The notes: generated by a model not told the origin, from the letters alone. A DNA stretch of 64,000 nucleotides from Algibacter sp. L1A34 (GCF_009796805.1 NZ_CP047029.1:124001-188000), one strand, 5' to 3'. Counted from the stretch's first letter, positions 44,073-54,788 are shown. A program made the numbers and translations.

Positions 44073-44109
44073 AAACCTGAACAATAGCCTTATTGTTCAG
44101 GTTTTTTTT
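44073..44109 (+). terminator. Terminator after the TPR protein
   Basis: AAACCTGAACAATA pairs with TATTGTTCAGGTTT around a GCC-T loop, followed by eight T residues. Confidence 0.92.
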
Positions 44110-44283
44110 GATTTATCTATTTTATTTGAGTGCATCGCTATTTCCTAGCGAAACACGAGAAAACTCTTTAACCACAAAAAGTTTAATCTTTTTTTATTTT
44201 AATTGTAATATTTAAAGAAAAAAGCAGACAAATTGTAAACAACAATTATATGTTAAGATAAAACATAACAAAACGGAATTACT

Positions 44284-44291
44284 TATCTTTG
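44284..44291 (+). promoter_or_regulatory. -7 box of the folE promoter
   Basis: TATCTTTG, a full -7 match, 29 nt before the ATG at 44321. No TTG at a suitable distance; the -33 part is not seen. Confidence 0.45.
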
Positions 44292-44320
44292 CAGACTTAA
44301 AAATAAGATTTTTTTCGCAA

Positions 44321-44998
44321 ATGAAAATGGATAATAACATAGAAGAACACGATGCTTTAGGCGAAGATCATGTTGGAACATCATCGAACACGCCTTTAAG
44401 AAATGATGCTTTTAAGCTTTCTGATTCAGAAAAAATAGACATTATTAAAGACGATGTCCGTCATATTATGGAAACGTTAGGGTTAGATTTAACCGACGAT
44501 AGTTTAAACGGCACTCCAAATCGCGTTGCCAAAATGTTTGTAAACGAAATTTTTAGCGGTCTAGATCCAAAGAAAAAACCAAAAGCTTCAACTTTCGATA
44601 ATAAGTACAAGTACGGCGAAATGCTTGTTGAAAAGAATATTACGGTATATTCAACTTGTGAGCACCATTTATTACCAATTGTAGGAAGAGCACATATTGC
44701 TTATATTTCTAACGGTACCGTAGTTGGTTTATCTAAAATGAACCGTGTTGTAGATTATTACGCAAAACGTCCGCAAGTACAAGAACGTTTAACCATTCAA
44801 GTTGTAAAAGCACTTCAAGAGGTTTTAAATACAGACGATGTTGCTTGCATTATAGATGCCAAACATTTATGTGTAAACTCTAGAGGTATTCGCGATATTG
44901 AAAGCAGTACTGTAACATCTGAATTTGGTGGTAAATTTAAAGAAGAAGCAACTAGAAGAGAGCTTTTAGAATATATTAAATTGGAGACTAAGTTTTAG
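44321..44998 (+). CDS. folE: GTP cyclohydrolase I
   Basis: A 225-residue FolE-type enzyme that converts GTP to dihydroneopterin triphosphate, the first step of folate synthesis. The zinc and active-site segment STCEHHLLPIVGRAHIAYI (about 107-125) and ACIIDAKHLCVNSRGIRDIESSTVTSEFGG (about 183-212) are diagnostic. The first 40 residues are a polar extension not needed for catalysis. A second ATG two codons in (MDNNIEE) is an alternative start. It is followed 153 nt later by cysS. Confidence 0.96.
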   Translation: MKMDNNIEEHDALGEDHVGTSSNTPLRNDAFKLSDSEKIDIIKDDVRHIMETLGLDLTDDSLNGTPNRVAKMFVNEIFSGLDPKKKPKASTFDNKYKYGEMLVEKNITVYSTCEHHLLPIVGRAHIAYISNGTVVGLSKMNRVVDYYAKRPQVQERLTIQVVKALQEVLNTDDVACIIDAKHLCVNSRGIRDIESSTVTSEFGGKFKEEATRRELLEYIKLETKF

Positions 44999-45151
44999 GA
45001 AATATTTGTTGTTTGGGCGAAGTATATACTATAAAACAGACACATTTAGAAGTCATTTTCTAAATATGACATTATATAAGAACTTAACAACATATAACTA
45101 AACAGTAAATAGTATTTCAAATTAACAACAACCCATTAACAACATACAACA

Positions 45152-46633
45152 ATGCAACTTTTCGAGCATAACCCTATAAAAATATACAATACACTTACAG
45201 GAAAAAAAGAAACCTTTAAATCTATTGAGCCAGGTTATGTTGGCATGTATGTTTGTGGCCCAACAGTTTACAGCAATGTACACTTGGGAAATGTAAGAAC
45301 ATTTATGTCGTTCGATATGGTGTTTCGCTACTTAAAGCATTTAGGATATAAAGTGCGCTATGTACGTAATATTACCGATGCTGGACATTTAGAAAATGAT
45401 GCTGATGCTGGTGAAGATAAAATTACAAAAAAAGCAAGATTAGAGCAAATAGAGCCTATGGAAGTAGTACAACGCTACACCGTAGATTTTCATAATATAT
45501 TAAATACGTTCAATTTTTTACCGCCAAGTATTGAACCTACAGCGACGGGACATATTATTGAACAAATTGAATTAATTTCGACTATAATTGATAACGGTTT
45601 TGGATACGTAGTGAACGGATCTGTATATTTTGATGTTCATAAATTTAACAAAACTCACGAATACGGTATATTAAGTAAACGTAAGTTAGAAGATTTAATA
45701 CACAACACTCGCGAACTCGAAGGACAAAGCGATAAAAAAAATCCACAAGATTTTGCGCTTTGGAAAAAAGCCGAACCTCAGCACATTATGCGCTGGCCTT
45801 CTCCTTGGAGTGATGGTTTCCCTGGCTGGCACCTAGAATGTACTGCGATGAGTACAAAATATTTAGGTGACCAATTTGATATTCACGGTGGTGGAATGGA
45901 TTTAAAATTCCCGCATCATGAATGTGAAATAGCTCAAAATGAAGCAGCTAAAGGCAAATCTCCTGTAAATTATTGGATGCATGCAAACATGTTGGAGTTA
46001 AACGGACAACGCATGTCTAAATCTACTGGAAACACCGTGAATCCAGATGAATTACTTTCTGGAAACAACCAGTTTTTCAGTAAAGCCTATGCGCCAAGTG
46101 TCATTCGTTTTTTTATTGCTCAATCTTCTTATAGAAGCGTTCTAGATTTAACTAATGATGGTTTATTAGCCAGTGAAAAAGGATTTTATAGATTAATGGA
46201 TGCTGTTAATTTATTAGATAAATTAGAAGCTTCAAAAACATCTTCTATTGATATCAATGCTTGGAAACAATCTTGCTACGATGCCATGAATGACGATTTT
46301 AATTCACCTATTTTAATTGCAAATTTATTTGAAGCGGCAAAATACATTAACCAAATAAAAGAAGGTACTGAAACCGTTTCTGCTGAAGATTTAAACATAT
46401 TAAAAGAAACCGTAAACATTTTTGTTTTTGATGTTTTAGGTTTGGAAAATTCAGCTAAAAATGATTCAGGAGCTGATAAATTATCTGGAGCCGTAAGTGT
46501 TTTAATAAAATTAAGACAAGATGCTCGTGCTAACAAAGATTTTGCTTTATCTGATAAAATACGCGATGAATTAGCCGAAGTTGGCATTGTATTAAAAGAT
46601 GGTAAAGATGGTACAACGTATTCGGTTAACTAA
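45152..46633 (+). CDS. cysS: Cysteinyl-tRNA synthetase
   Basis: A 493-residue class I aminoacyl-tRNA synthetase charging tRNA-Cys. The HIGH-type motif reads [13 protein letters not shown], zinc ligands sit in [15 protein letters not shown] and [11 protein letters not shown], and the KMSKS loop is RMSKSTGN. The C-terminal DALR-like anticodon domain ([21 protein letters not shown]) is complete. Length is usual (about 490). No T-box or other leader control is seen. Confidence 0.97.
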   Translation: MQLFEHNPIKIYNTLTGKKETFKSIEPGYVGMYVCGPTVYSNVHLGNVRTFMSFDMVFRYLKHLGYKVRYVRNITDAGHLENDADAGEDKITKKARLEQIEPMEVVQRYTVDFHNILNTFNFLPPSIEPTATGHIIEQIELISTIIDNGFGYVVNGSVYFDVHKFNKTHEYGILSKRKLEDLIHNTRELEGQSDKKNPQDFALWKKAEPQHIMRWPSPWSDGFPGWHLECTAMSTKYLGDQFDIHGGGMDLKFPHHECEIAQNEAAKGKSPVNYWMHANMLELNGQRMSKSTGNTVNPDELLSGNNQFFSKAYAPSVIRFFIAQSSYRSVLDLTNDGLLASEKGFYRLMDAVNLLDKLEASKTSSIDINAWKQSCYDAMNDDFNSPILIANLFEAAKYINQIKEGTETVSAEDLNILKETVNIFVFDVLGLENSAKNDSGADKLSGAVSVLIKLRQDARANKDFALSDKIRDELAEVGIVLKDGKDGTTYSVN

Positions 46634-46699
46634 TATGTTGTCTTTATTAGCTTAAAGCGGAATCCAATTTAGATTTTAAGACTTTTGAATCTATATATT

Positions 46700-46954
46700 A
46701 TGCTGAAAAAACTCTTAGTAGCACCATTTCTATTCATAATAAAGGTCTATCAAAAACTGATATCACCATTAACGCCAGCAACCTGTAGATTTCATCCTAC
46801 TTGTTCACAATACTCAAAAGAAGCTTTAGAAAAACACGGCTTAATTAAAGGCGGCTGGTTAGCTATAAAACGAATTTTTAGTTGCCATCCTTGGGGTGGT
46901 TCAGGTTATGATCCCGTTCCAGAGAAGGATGATAAACAGAAAAAAACTCACTAA
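46700..46954 (+). CDS. yidD: Membrane protein insertion efficiency factor YidD
   Basis: An 84-residue YidD. After a short amphipathic N-terminus ([22 protein letters not shown]) come the family's conserved cysteine segments [19 protein letters not shown] and [15 protein letters not shown]. It assists YidC-dependent insertion of inner-membrane proteins. The ATG at 46700 is preferred to an in-frame TTG 15 nt upstream. It usually neighbours rpmH/rnpA; here it follows cysS at 67 nt. Confidence 0.93.
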   Translation: MLKKLLVAPFLFIIKVYQKLISPLTPATCRFHPTCSQYSKEALEKHGLIKGGWLAIKRIFSCHPWGGSGYDPVPEKDDKQKKTH

Positions 46955-47447
46955 TACTATTTCAGGTTTTTAAAAACGCAACAAATTGATCTTGATTTCC
47001 ATAAGAAATCACAACCTCCTAGTATCAAAAATCAACTTTACAAAAGCCTTCTTCTTCTAAAAAAAACATTAAAACAGTTTGAATTCTTACAAACACGAGT
47101 TTTTATTCTTTCAAAAAAATAACCAAATAATTACATAACTATTTGATTATTAGTAGTTATTTTATTATTTTTATTAAATCTCTAATAAATAATTTCATTT
47201 TAAAGAGACTCTCCAATAATTTTTTTAATAGCAAAAGTGATGTCTACCTCCTATTTTAATTGAAGTAGATCGTCATTACGGTTTCATATTTCTAAGAAAT
47301 CAAACAATTGATATTTTGAGCTATAACTAACTAATTTAACATGAAAATTGCAAGCAAAAAACAAAATGAACTATAGTCTTTTTTAGTTCTTAACACTAAT
47401 TCACCTCGTTTTTGCTTTCACTTTCTGTTAATGCTATTAAAAAAAAA
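46955..47447. other. Long AT-rich gap before the CHAT operon
   Basis: About 490 bp without a convincing gene. I find no full TTG/TAnnTTTG promoter for the large gene that follows. A 6-bp inverted repeat (GAACTA...TAGTTC) lies near 47368-47389. The base composition is more AT-rich than the genes on either side. Confidence 0.4.
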
Positions 47448-50400
47448 ATGACTAAAAAAGCTAAAATTGTAGGCATTGCACACGACGTGAAAACGGTAAA
47501 CTTCGTTATGCCAAATACCTTAACCAAAAAGTATGAACTAAAATCGTACATCGAAGTATCGGAAACCCGCTCTAGCAATAACATTAACACCATCGATTTA
47601 GATATAAACGACTTGGTTGCTATTCAATTTACAGACCAAACGGAATGGATTGGCCATCCAGCAGATGTTCAGGAAATTTACGACAAAAAAACATTAAACC
47701 AACGCTCAATTAATAGCAACGACTATGTTTTCGACACTCAAATATCGCATGAAGATGTTAGTCGTGGCTATATAAAACGTGCTCTGGTAAAAGTGTTTAG
47801 CGTATTTACACCTTCTACCAAAGTAGAAGAAGTTGCTATAACGGTTTTAGCTGAAGCATATGATAAAAAAACGCAACCTCATCCTGGAATTTATCAATTA
47901 GACGCTAGTTTCAATAAATCGAAATATAAAATCCCTACGGATACTTCCTTACCTTTTTTACTATTAATTCACGGCACATTATCTACAACTCTTGATGCTT
48001 TTAGTCAATTAAATAAAAACACCGAAACTTGGAATTCCATCCACAGTATTTACGGCAATCATATAATTGCGTTAGAACATTATACCCTTTCGGTTAGCCC
48101 GTTACAAAATGCATTAGATTTTCTAGAAGCTTGTCCAAACACGATTACTATTGATATTTTAAGCCATTCTAGAGGTGGTTTAGTTGCCGATATTTTAGCA
48201 AAATGCGATTTCAGAAATAAAATTAAAGGTTTTAGCACATTAGAGATAGGTATTTTAAAAGGTGATGAAGAAAAAGAGAATAGAGCTTTAATGGAGGCAA
48301 TTAATGTAATTGTTCAACGTAAAAAAATCACTATTAATAAAGTGATACGTGTAGCTTCTCCTGCTAGTGGAACAACTATTTTATCAAGAAGAATTGATCA
48401 TTATTTTAATTTAGTTTTGAATGCGGTTTCTCTTGCCTTCGGTGTTACCAATCCGTTATATCATTCGGTAAAAGCTTTTCTTTTAGAACTTGTAAGCCAA
48501 AAAGAGAATCCTGACGTTTTACCCGGGTTAAACAGTATGATGCCAGAATCGTTATTTCAGAAAATGCTAAATATTTCGGACACCACCGTAGCTAGCGATT
48601 TATACAATATTGCTGGTGATGCTGAAATTGGTGGCATAAATTTTAATTCTCTTAAAGTTATTCTTGCCAATTTATTTTATTTAGAAGCAAATGATTTGGT
48701 CGTGGATACACGCCGTATGGAACATGGGGTGATTAGAAATGATGGGATCTACAAATTCATATCTAAAAACAGTGAAACTAATCACTTTAATTACTTTTCT
48801 GAAAGAGAATCTAGAGCAGCTATTTTAGATGCCATAAAAGCTTCTGAAGGTTCACCTGCACTTTTATTTACAAAAGAAGTTTATAGCGAAGGTAAACGCG
48901 GAATTTTACTCGATAAACTTTCCATGGAAGGCATTAGTATCCGTCCAGAAATTATCACGCGCGACGTTGTTATTTTAATTCCGGGTATTATGGGGTCTAC
49001 CCTTTCTAGAAGCAACGAAAACCAATGGGTTGACATGCGAAAGCTAAACCAAGGTGGCATCCCCAAAAACTTAAATATTAGCGCTACAAATGTTGATGCT
49101 AGCGGTGTAATTATTAAATATTATAATGAACTAGCCAACCATTTATTAGATCAATATGATGTTATAACGCTTGAATTTGATTGGAGAAAATCTGTAAAAG
49201 AAGCAGCCAAGGTTTTAAAAACTGAAATTGAAAACATCATTAATCATCATAAAGTTAAAATTCATATTATAGCACATTCCATGGGCGGTTTAGTTGCTCG
49301 CCAATGTATGATGAGTCATGCCGATACATGGGCACAATTCAAACAAAATCAAGCCAACAGGTTTATTATGTTAGGCACACCATGGCTAGGTTCTTATTTA
49401 ATTATGGAAGTACTTACTGGGCATAGTGGTCGTGTTAAACAATTGGCTGCTATCGATTTTAAAAATGATAGAAGCGATTTATTAAGAGTGTTTTGGAAAT
49501 TTCCAGGAATATTTGAATTGCTGCCAATAGAAAAAGAATCTGATAGACATTTTTGGGAAAAAGATTTTTGGGAAAAACTAGATGATAGTGCTAATTTAAA
49601 ACACATGCCAAAACCTTCTAGTAACACAAAATCTTTAAGTGAGTTTGAAACTTATCGAGATGATGTTATCAGCTTTTTGGATAATTTAAATGATTCTGAT
49701 TTTAACAATATCTTTTATATCTGCGGCCAAGCCGATAAAACGGTTTTCGACTATACATTAAAAGATCGTTTTCTTTCAAGAGATAAAAAATTAGTTTATA
49801 AAGCAACATCGCACGGTGATGGTAGCGTTACTTGGGCCACAGGCATACCAAAACAATTACTAAACAGTAACAACTTATACTATTCGCAAACCACACATGG
49901 CGATTTAGCGAATGAAGATTACATTTTCCAAGGCATAACAGATATTTTATCTACAGGAAGCACTAATGCGCTTAGTACACAAAAACCAAGTAATAGAGGA
50001 AGTGAAATTATTTCGGAAGTTTATGAATCGGTAGAACCAATCTTTGATTCCGAAGCTGTAGTGAACGCCATTTTCGATGTTAAAAAACAAATAAAAATAG
50101 AAACAGAATCCTTTAACGTAAAGGTTATTCATGGCGATTTAAAAGTAGCCTCCTACCCCGTTATGGTTGGGCATTTCTTTATGGATTTAATTTTAAGTTC
50201 GGAAAAAGCCTTAGACGATTATTTAAACAGCAGATTATCGCAACGTATGGGAATTGGTTATTACCCTGGCCAAGTTGGAGAAAGCGAAGTGTTTTTTAAT
50301 TTAAATACACAACCTAAAGGCGCCGTTGTTTGTGGTTTAGGAAGTCCAGATGCACTTACATCATTCCTACTTGCTAAATCCGTTAAACAAGCCGTATTGA

Positions 50401-52793
50401 AATATGCTATGTTTATGCGAGATAATTACACCTTGCCTAGAGCTAAAAAATATGCAAAAGGCATCTCGCTAGTATTAATGGGTATTGGTTATGGACAATT
50501 ACCTGTAGAAGAATCTATTAAGGGCATACTTTTAGGTATTGCCAATGCAAACAAACAAATTAAAGAAACTGAAGAAGGCTTACAATGTATTAAAAATATT
50601 GAAATTGTAAATTATTATGAGTCAGTAGCCAGCGAAGCTTATTTCAGTCTATCTAGATTACAAAACAATGATGACCGCTTAAAATTTAGATTAGAAAAAG
50701 GAATAACCAAACGTACTGGCGCTAAAAAACGAAACATATTCCACAATGACGAATACGAACGTTGGTTCAACCTTCATATTGATAGTGTTAAAAATGACAA
50801 TCTAATCTGTGAAAATAATGAAGGAATTACAGGTTTTAAATATTATTCATCAACGGGACTAGCACGTGTTGAACAAGAAATGGTAGGCATTGGTTTACAT
50901 AAAATAAATCATTTAATAAAAGAAATGTCTACCAGTTCTACCTGGGATACACGATTATCAAAATCCTTGTTCGAAATGCTTGTACCTAACGAGTTTAAAA
51001 ACACCTTTAGAAATCAGAACAATTTAATATTAAAATTAGATAAATACGCAGCCCAATTACCTTGGGAATTACTTCACGATAGCCATACTACAGATGTACC
51101 TGGCTCGGTAACCTCAAGTTTTATTAGGCAATTAATAACTAACGACTCGGTGCGTTTTAATCAAGTATCTTTAAATAATATTGAGGCTTTTGTTGTTGGA
51201 GACCCTATGTATTACCAAAACGATTTACCCCAATTACCAGCCGCTAAAGTAGAAGGCGAATGGGTTGCAAATACACTAAAAAATGCATCATATAATGTTA
51301 ATGCCCTAATAAATTCAACGGCAAAAAATATTATGATGGAGTTATTTAGTAAGCCATACAAAATGATGCACTTTGCCGGACATGGCATTTACGATCCAGA
51401 AAACTGCAATGTTGGCATCGCTATAGGAAATGGTATTTGCATAGATCCAGCCATGATAAACCAAATTGGTTATGTACCCGAATTTGTATTCATAAATTGT
51501 TGTTACTCGGGAACTTTAAACGCAAAAGATGATGCCTACAGCAAAAACAGATATCGTTTGGCAGCTAACATTGGTACACAACTTATAGAAATGGGTGTAA
51601 AAGCTATAATTATTTCGGGTTGGGCTGTTAATGATGGAGCTGCAAAAGTATTTTCGGAAACCTTTTACGAAAAAATGTTCAAAGGCTATGCTTTCGGTAC
51701 AGCCGTGCAAAAAGCGCGTTTAGAATGCTTTCAAAAATATAGAAATTCTAATACTTGGGGAGCTTATCAATGTTATGGAAATCAATATTATAAATTTCAA
51801 AACCAATTAAAATCTAGCCATCATACACACGAATATGTAGTAGCTTCACAGGTTTACACCGATTTAGATAATCTCTTTATTACCATTAGAGATAAAAAAG
51901 AAGATCATTCATCGGCTCTTAGAAAGCTGGACCAATTTATTGATCGTGCCGAGGCATCTAATTTACTAGACGCGGTAGTTTTAGAAAAAGAAGCTATGAT
52001 TTATGATGAATTGGGCATGCCTGGCGTGGCTTATCAAAAATATAAAGACCTTTTCGAATTTGATAACGGCAACTATTCAATTAAAGCATTAGAACAATAT
52101 TGTTCCGTACAATCCTATCGCTTAGGAGAAGATGTTAAATTGGCTAAAAAAGATAACAAAAGTCAAACAATTCCAGAAATTATTTCAACCTATTTAAATG
52201 AAATAAAACTTCTAACACTCGCCGGAAAAAACCCAAGCCGATTAAATATAATTGCCAATGCTTACAAAAATTCTGCTATTCATTTAGAACCTAAAGAACG
52301 TATTGATCAGTTAAAAATGGCATATAGCTTTTATAAAGATGCACTAATAATTTCTAAAGACCAACACAGCGGTCAATATCTAGATGCCATTTCTAACATG
52401 ATATATATTGGGCAATTTTTAGAACAACTAGGCGATAAAAAATTAATGGTTCGTTTTAAAGAAAACAAGACTTTCTCTAAGATTAAAAACCTTGAAAAAT
52501 ACTTAACGGATTTTTATGCTGAACTAGATGACTACGATAAAGCCGATCTAGATGTTTCTGTACTTATAGGTATGACCGAGATAAGCTATACCTTAATTTT
52601 AATTAACCCGAAAAACATCAATAAAGAGGAACAGAATATATTAAAGTGGTACCGAAAAATATTCAGCCAATTGTACAGTCCACGCTATATAAACATTGAA
52701 GTTTCTCAAATCGATTTCTTTCTAGGTTATGTTGAAGATCCAAAAACCCGTAAAAGCCTAAATTACATTAAAAGTGAATTGAATAAATACTAA
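47448..52793 (+). CDS. Giant CHAT caspase-like protease with two alpha/beta-hydrolase domains
   Basis: A 1781-residue protein, numbered from ATG 47448 (an upstream in-frame start would add 12 residues). In order: an N-terminal beta-rich part (about 1-150) I do not recognise; a first alpha/beta hydrolase with LIHG and nucleophile S241 in SHSRGG; a second, LCAT/lipase-like, with PGIMGS (512), DWR, S611 in AHSMGG, GDGS (about 790) and H817; a macro/M17-N-like region with VCGLGSPDALT (about 963); a CHAT domain with H1312 in HFAGHG and C1352 in NCCYSG; and a helical, TPR-like tail (about 1430-1781). No signal peptide, so cytoplasmic. It leads a four-gene operon with gaps of 5, 4 and 12 nt. Proteolysis plus lipid or ester hydrolysis in one chain suggests a stress or defence effector (inference). 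Confidence 0.85.
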   Translation: MTKKAKIVGIAHDVKTVNFVMPNTLTKKYELKSYIEVSETRSSNNINTIDLDINDLVAIQFTDQTEWIGHPADVQEIYDKKTLNQRSINSNDYVFDTQISHEDVSRGYIKRALVKVFSVFTPSTKVEEVAITVLAEAYDKKTQPHPGIYQLDASFNKSKYKIPTDTSLPFLLLIHGTLSTTLDAFSQLNKNTETWNSIHSIYGNHIIALEHYTLSVSPLQNALDFLEACPNTITIDILSHSRGGLVADILAKCDFRNKIKGFSTLEIGILKGDEEKENRALMEAINVIVQRKKITINKVIRVASPASGTTILSRRIDHYFNLVLNAVSLAFGVTNPLYHSVKAFLLELVSQKENPDVLPGLNSMMPESLFQKMLNISDTTVASDLYNIAGDAEIGGINFNSLKVILANLFYLEANDLVVDTRRMEHGVIRNDGIYKFISKNSETNHFNYFSERESRAAILDAIKASEGSPALLFTKEVYSEGKRGILLDKLSMEGISIRPEIITRDVVILIPGIMGSTLSRSNENQWVDMRKLNQGGIPKNLNISATNVDASGVIIKYYNELANHLLDQYDVITLEFDWRKSVKEAAKVLKTEIENIINHHKVKIHIIAHSMGGLVARQCMMSHADTWAQFKQNQANRFIMLGTPWLGSYLIMEVLTGHSGRVKQLAAIDFKNDRSDLLRVFWKFPGIFELLPIEKESDRHFWEKDFWEKLDDSANLKHMPKPSSNTKSLSEFETYRDDVISFLDNLNDSDFNNIFYICGQADKTVFDYTLKDRFLSRDKKLVYKATSHGDGSVTWATGIPKQLLNSNNLYYSQTTHGDLANEDYIFQGITDILSTGSTNALSTQKPSNRGSEIISEVYESVEPIFDSEAVVNAIFDVKKQIKIETESFNVKVIHGDLKVASYPVMVGHFFMDLILSSEKALDDYLNSRLSQRMGIGYYPGQVGESEVFFNLNTQPKGAVVCGLGSPDALTSFLLAKSVKQAVLKYAMFMRDNYTLPRAKKYAKGISLVLMGIGYGQLPVEESIKGILLGIANANKQIKETEEGLQCIKNIEIVNYYESVASEAYFSLSRLQNNDDRLKFRLEKGITKRTGAKKRNIFHNDEYERWFNLHIDSVKNDNLICENNEGITGFKYYSSTGLARVEQEMVGIGLHKINHLIKEMSTSSTWDTRLSKSLFEMLVPNEFKNTFRNQNNLILKLDKYAAQLPWELLHDSHTTDVPGSVTSSFIRQLITNDSVRFNQVSLNNIEAFVVGDPMYYQNDLPQLPAAKVEGEWVANTLKNASYNVNALINSTAKNIMMELFSKPYKMMHFAGHGIYDPENCNVGIAIGNGICIDPAMINQIGYVPEFVFINCCYSGTLNAKDDAYSKNRYRLAANIGTQLIEMGVKAIIISGWAVNDGAAKVFSETFYEKMFKGYAFGTAVQKARLECFQKYRNSNTWGAYQCYGNQYYKFQNQLKSSHHTHEYVVASQVYTDLDNLFITIRDKKEDHSSALRKLDQFIDRAEASNLLDAVVLEKEAMIYDELGMPGVAYQKYKDLFEFDNGNYSIKALEQYCSVQSYRLGEDVKLAKKDNKSQTIPEIISTYLNEIKLLTLAGKNPSRLNIIANAYKNSAIHLEPKERIDQLKMAYSFYKDALIISKDQHSGQYLDAISNMIYIGQFLEQLGDKKLMVRFKENKTFSKIKNLEKYLTDFYAELDDYDKADLDVSVLIGMTEISYTLILINPKNINKEEQNILKWYRKIFSQLYSPRYINIEVSQIDFFLGYVEDPKTRKSLNYIKSELNKY

Positions 52794-52798
52794 AAATC

Positions 52799-53149
52799 AT
52801 GAAAAACCCCTCAAAAATTATCGTTTTAATAAGCTTATGTTGCTTTCTAACATCATGCTATTCTGTGCGTTTACGCAGTATTAATGGAGCTTACCAACCC
52901 GACCCGCTTTCCACAAGGACCGATTATTACCGCAATATGGCGGTTAAAGAATTAGACACCGTAATTAAAATAGATATCTCCTCTAAGGATTTCACCCTTC
53001 TTATAAAAGAAACTGAAAGATGTAAAACAGGTAAACTACATACTGTAGAATTTCGAAATACTTTTGGTGGTTCTTTACTTAGTATGGTCACTTTTGGCCG
53101 AAAACGTAAAATGAAAATTAAATACGTATGCATGCAACCAACAAACTAA
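52799..53149 (+). CDS. Small Bor-like lipoprotein in the CHAT operon
   Basis: A 116-residue predicted lipoprotein: a signal ending LCCFLTSCYS with the lipobox LTSC. The C-terminal part reads LHTVEFRNTFGGSLLSMVTFGRKRKMKIKYVC, which resembles the conserved TF(x)nTFG...VC pattern of the Bor/Iss family of surface lipoproteins. The match is partial and the middle is unlike Bor, so the link is tentative. It starts 5 nt after the CHAT protein and ends 4 nt before the oxidase. It may anchor the system at the membrane. Confidence 0.7.
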   Translation: MKNPSKIIVLISLCCFLTSCYSVRLRSINGAYQPDPLSTRTDYYRNMAVKELDTVIKIDISSKDFTLLIKETERCKTGKLHTVEFRNTFGGSLLSMVTFGRKRKMKIKYVCMQPTN

Positions 53150-53153
53150 AACT

Positions 53154-54776
53154 ATGGCTACTACAAAAACACATACATTAAAAAAATGGGACACACTGCA
53201 TAACAACGGCCCATTCGATATAAAAAAACTATACGTAACCGAACTAGAAGGTGATGGGAACATGCCAAAAAAACTTGATCGATACAACGATGCAGCAAAA
53301 GAAATAAGAAGGTTAATTAAAGAATCTCACGATGCTAATCACGGTTTTAGAGCTTACGGATCTGCCTGGTCCATGAATAATATTGCCAGCCATAAAGACC
53401 GAATGCATTACAATGGGTTTATGAATATACATATTCCGATAGAACCTAAAAATTGTCATCCTGATACCGATTTCGATGCTTCAAATTTATTTTTATTTGA
53501 ATGTGGCACAACAATAAAACGTGTTTCCGAAGTATTATCAGCACACGGAAAATCACTAAAAACAACAGGAGCAAGTAATGGGCAAACACTTGCTGGATGT
53601 ATTTCTACTGGTGTTCATGGTTCTGCATTACATGTTGGTTCCGTTCAAGATTATGTAGTTGGCTTAAACTTAATTATTGGGCCAAACCCAGAGGATATTG
53701 TGTATTTGGAACGCCATACAAAGCCTGCTTTAAACAACGCTTTCGCGGAAAACATAAGCAAAAGAGTAATTCGAAACGATGGTTTATTTAATGCAGCTCT
53801 TGTAGGGCTGGGTGCTTTCGGGTTTATTCACGGTATTGTTATTGAAGCCGAACCGCGCTTCTTATTAAAACGCTATGTAAAAAAAATTGATAAAGGTTTA
53901 GCTTTAGAACTGGCCGAAACTTTAGATTTTAAAAACTCTACTTTTAAAATCCCTGAAGAAACAACCGACGATGGTTTAGGCAACACACCATATCACTATA
54001 AAGTTTTCATAAATCAATACAGTCAAGAGAATAAATATGTAGTAGAATTAATGTATAAAAAGCCGTACCAAACCAATTATAAAGATCCTTTTCCTATAAT
54101 AAAACAATCTTTATATCGCGATTTAATATACTTATTCACTAAAATGGCAGAGAATTTCCCTAAAAGCATTCCTTGGCTAGTAAAACGTTTACGCAAATCC
54201 ATTTTACCAAAAGTAGACGAAGAATTAACAGGGACTTTACCCGAAATATTTTGGGATGCACCTTATCAAGGTCCTGCATTTGCTTGCTCTTTTGGAGTAA
54301 GCCATACCGATTCTCCAAAAGCATTAAAACTCCTAGCCGATTTAACGAATAACGAAGGTCCTATTCCAGGAATTTTTGCTATGCGCTTTGTTAAACAAAC
54401 TAAAGCTACTCTTGGTTTTACAAAATTCCCAGTAACCTGTATGTTAGAAATTGACGGCGTTCTATGGAAAAAAACTAAAAAAATAATAAGCTTAACAGAG
54501 TACTCTAAAAGGATGATTGAAGTTTTAAAAGAAAACAACATTCCATTTACCATTCATTGGGGAAAAAGCAACGATTGGGCTTTTCCTAATTTGGTAAAAC
54601 ATATCTATGGAAACGAAGCTGTTAAAACATGGAAACAATATAGGCACGCTTTACTTTCTGAGGAGATGGCCCAGTTGTTTTCCAATACATTTTTAGAAAA
54701 CGTAGACTTAGCAGAATTAAATATCGATCCTACCGAAACCCCAATTACAGACGACGACTTAATAGCTTCACTATAA
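53154..54776 (+). CDS. FAD-linked oxidase (VAO/gulonolactone-oxidase type) in the CHAT operon
   Basis: A 540-residue flavoprotein with a PCMH-type FAD-binding domain: RAYGSAWS (G69-S73), TTGASNGQTLAGCISTGVHGSA with H155 in the HGS position where related aldonolactone oxidases carry their flavin-linked histidine, and GLGAFGFIHGIVIEA. The C-terminal domain (about 380-520, SFGVSHTDSPKAL, FTIHWGKSNDW) fits the substrate cap of the ALO/sorbitol-oxidase group. These enzymes oxidise sugar lactones or polyols and give H2O2. The substrate is unknown. No signal peptide. It follows the lipoprotein by 4 nt. Confidence 0.85.
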   Translation: MATTKTHTLKKWDTLHNNGPFDIKKLYVTELEGDGNMPKKLDRYNDAAKEIRRLIKESHDANHGFRAYGSAWSMNNIASHKDRMHYNGFMNIHIPIEPKNCHPDTDFDASNLFLFECGTTIKRVSEVLSAHGKSLKTTGASNGQTLAGCISTGVHGSALHVGSVQDYVVGLNLIIGPNPEDIVYLERHTKPALNNAFAENISKRVIRNDGLFNAALVGLGAFGFIHGIVIEAEPRFLLKRYVKKIDKGLALELAETLDFKNSTFKIPEETTDDGLGNTPYHYKVFINQYSQENKYVVELMYKKPYQTNYKDPFPIIKQSLYRDLIYLFTKMAENFPKSIPWLVKRLRKSILPKVDEELTGTLPEIFWDAPYQGPAFACSFGVSHTDSPKALKLLADLTNNEGPIPGIFAMRFVKQTKATLGFTKFPVTCMLEIDGVLWKKTKKIISLTEYSKRMIEVLKENNIPFTIHWGKSNDWAFPNLVKHIYGNEAVKTWKQYRHALLSEEMAQLFSNTFLENVDLAELNIDPTETPITDDDLIASL

Positions 54777-54788
54777 AAACAAGACACG

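Noticed and set aside
45000-45030. TTTGGGCG fragment after folE as another copy of the dispersed repeat
   Set aside because: Only eight bases match and the other blocks are missing.
53597-53791. Plus-strand 64-codon ORF inside the oxidase
   Set aside because: It is out of frame within a well-supported gene and its Trp/Cys-rich composition is unlike a real protein.
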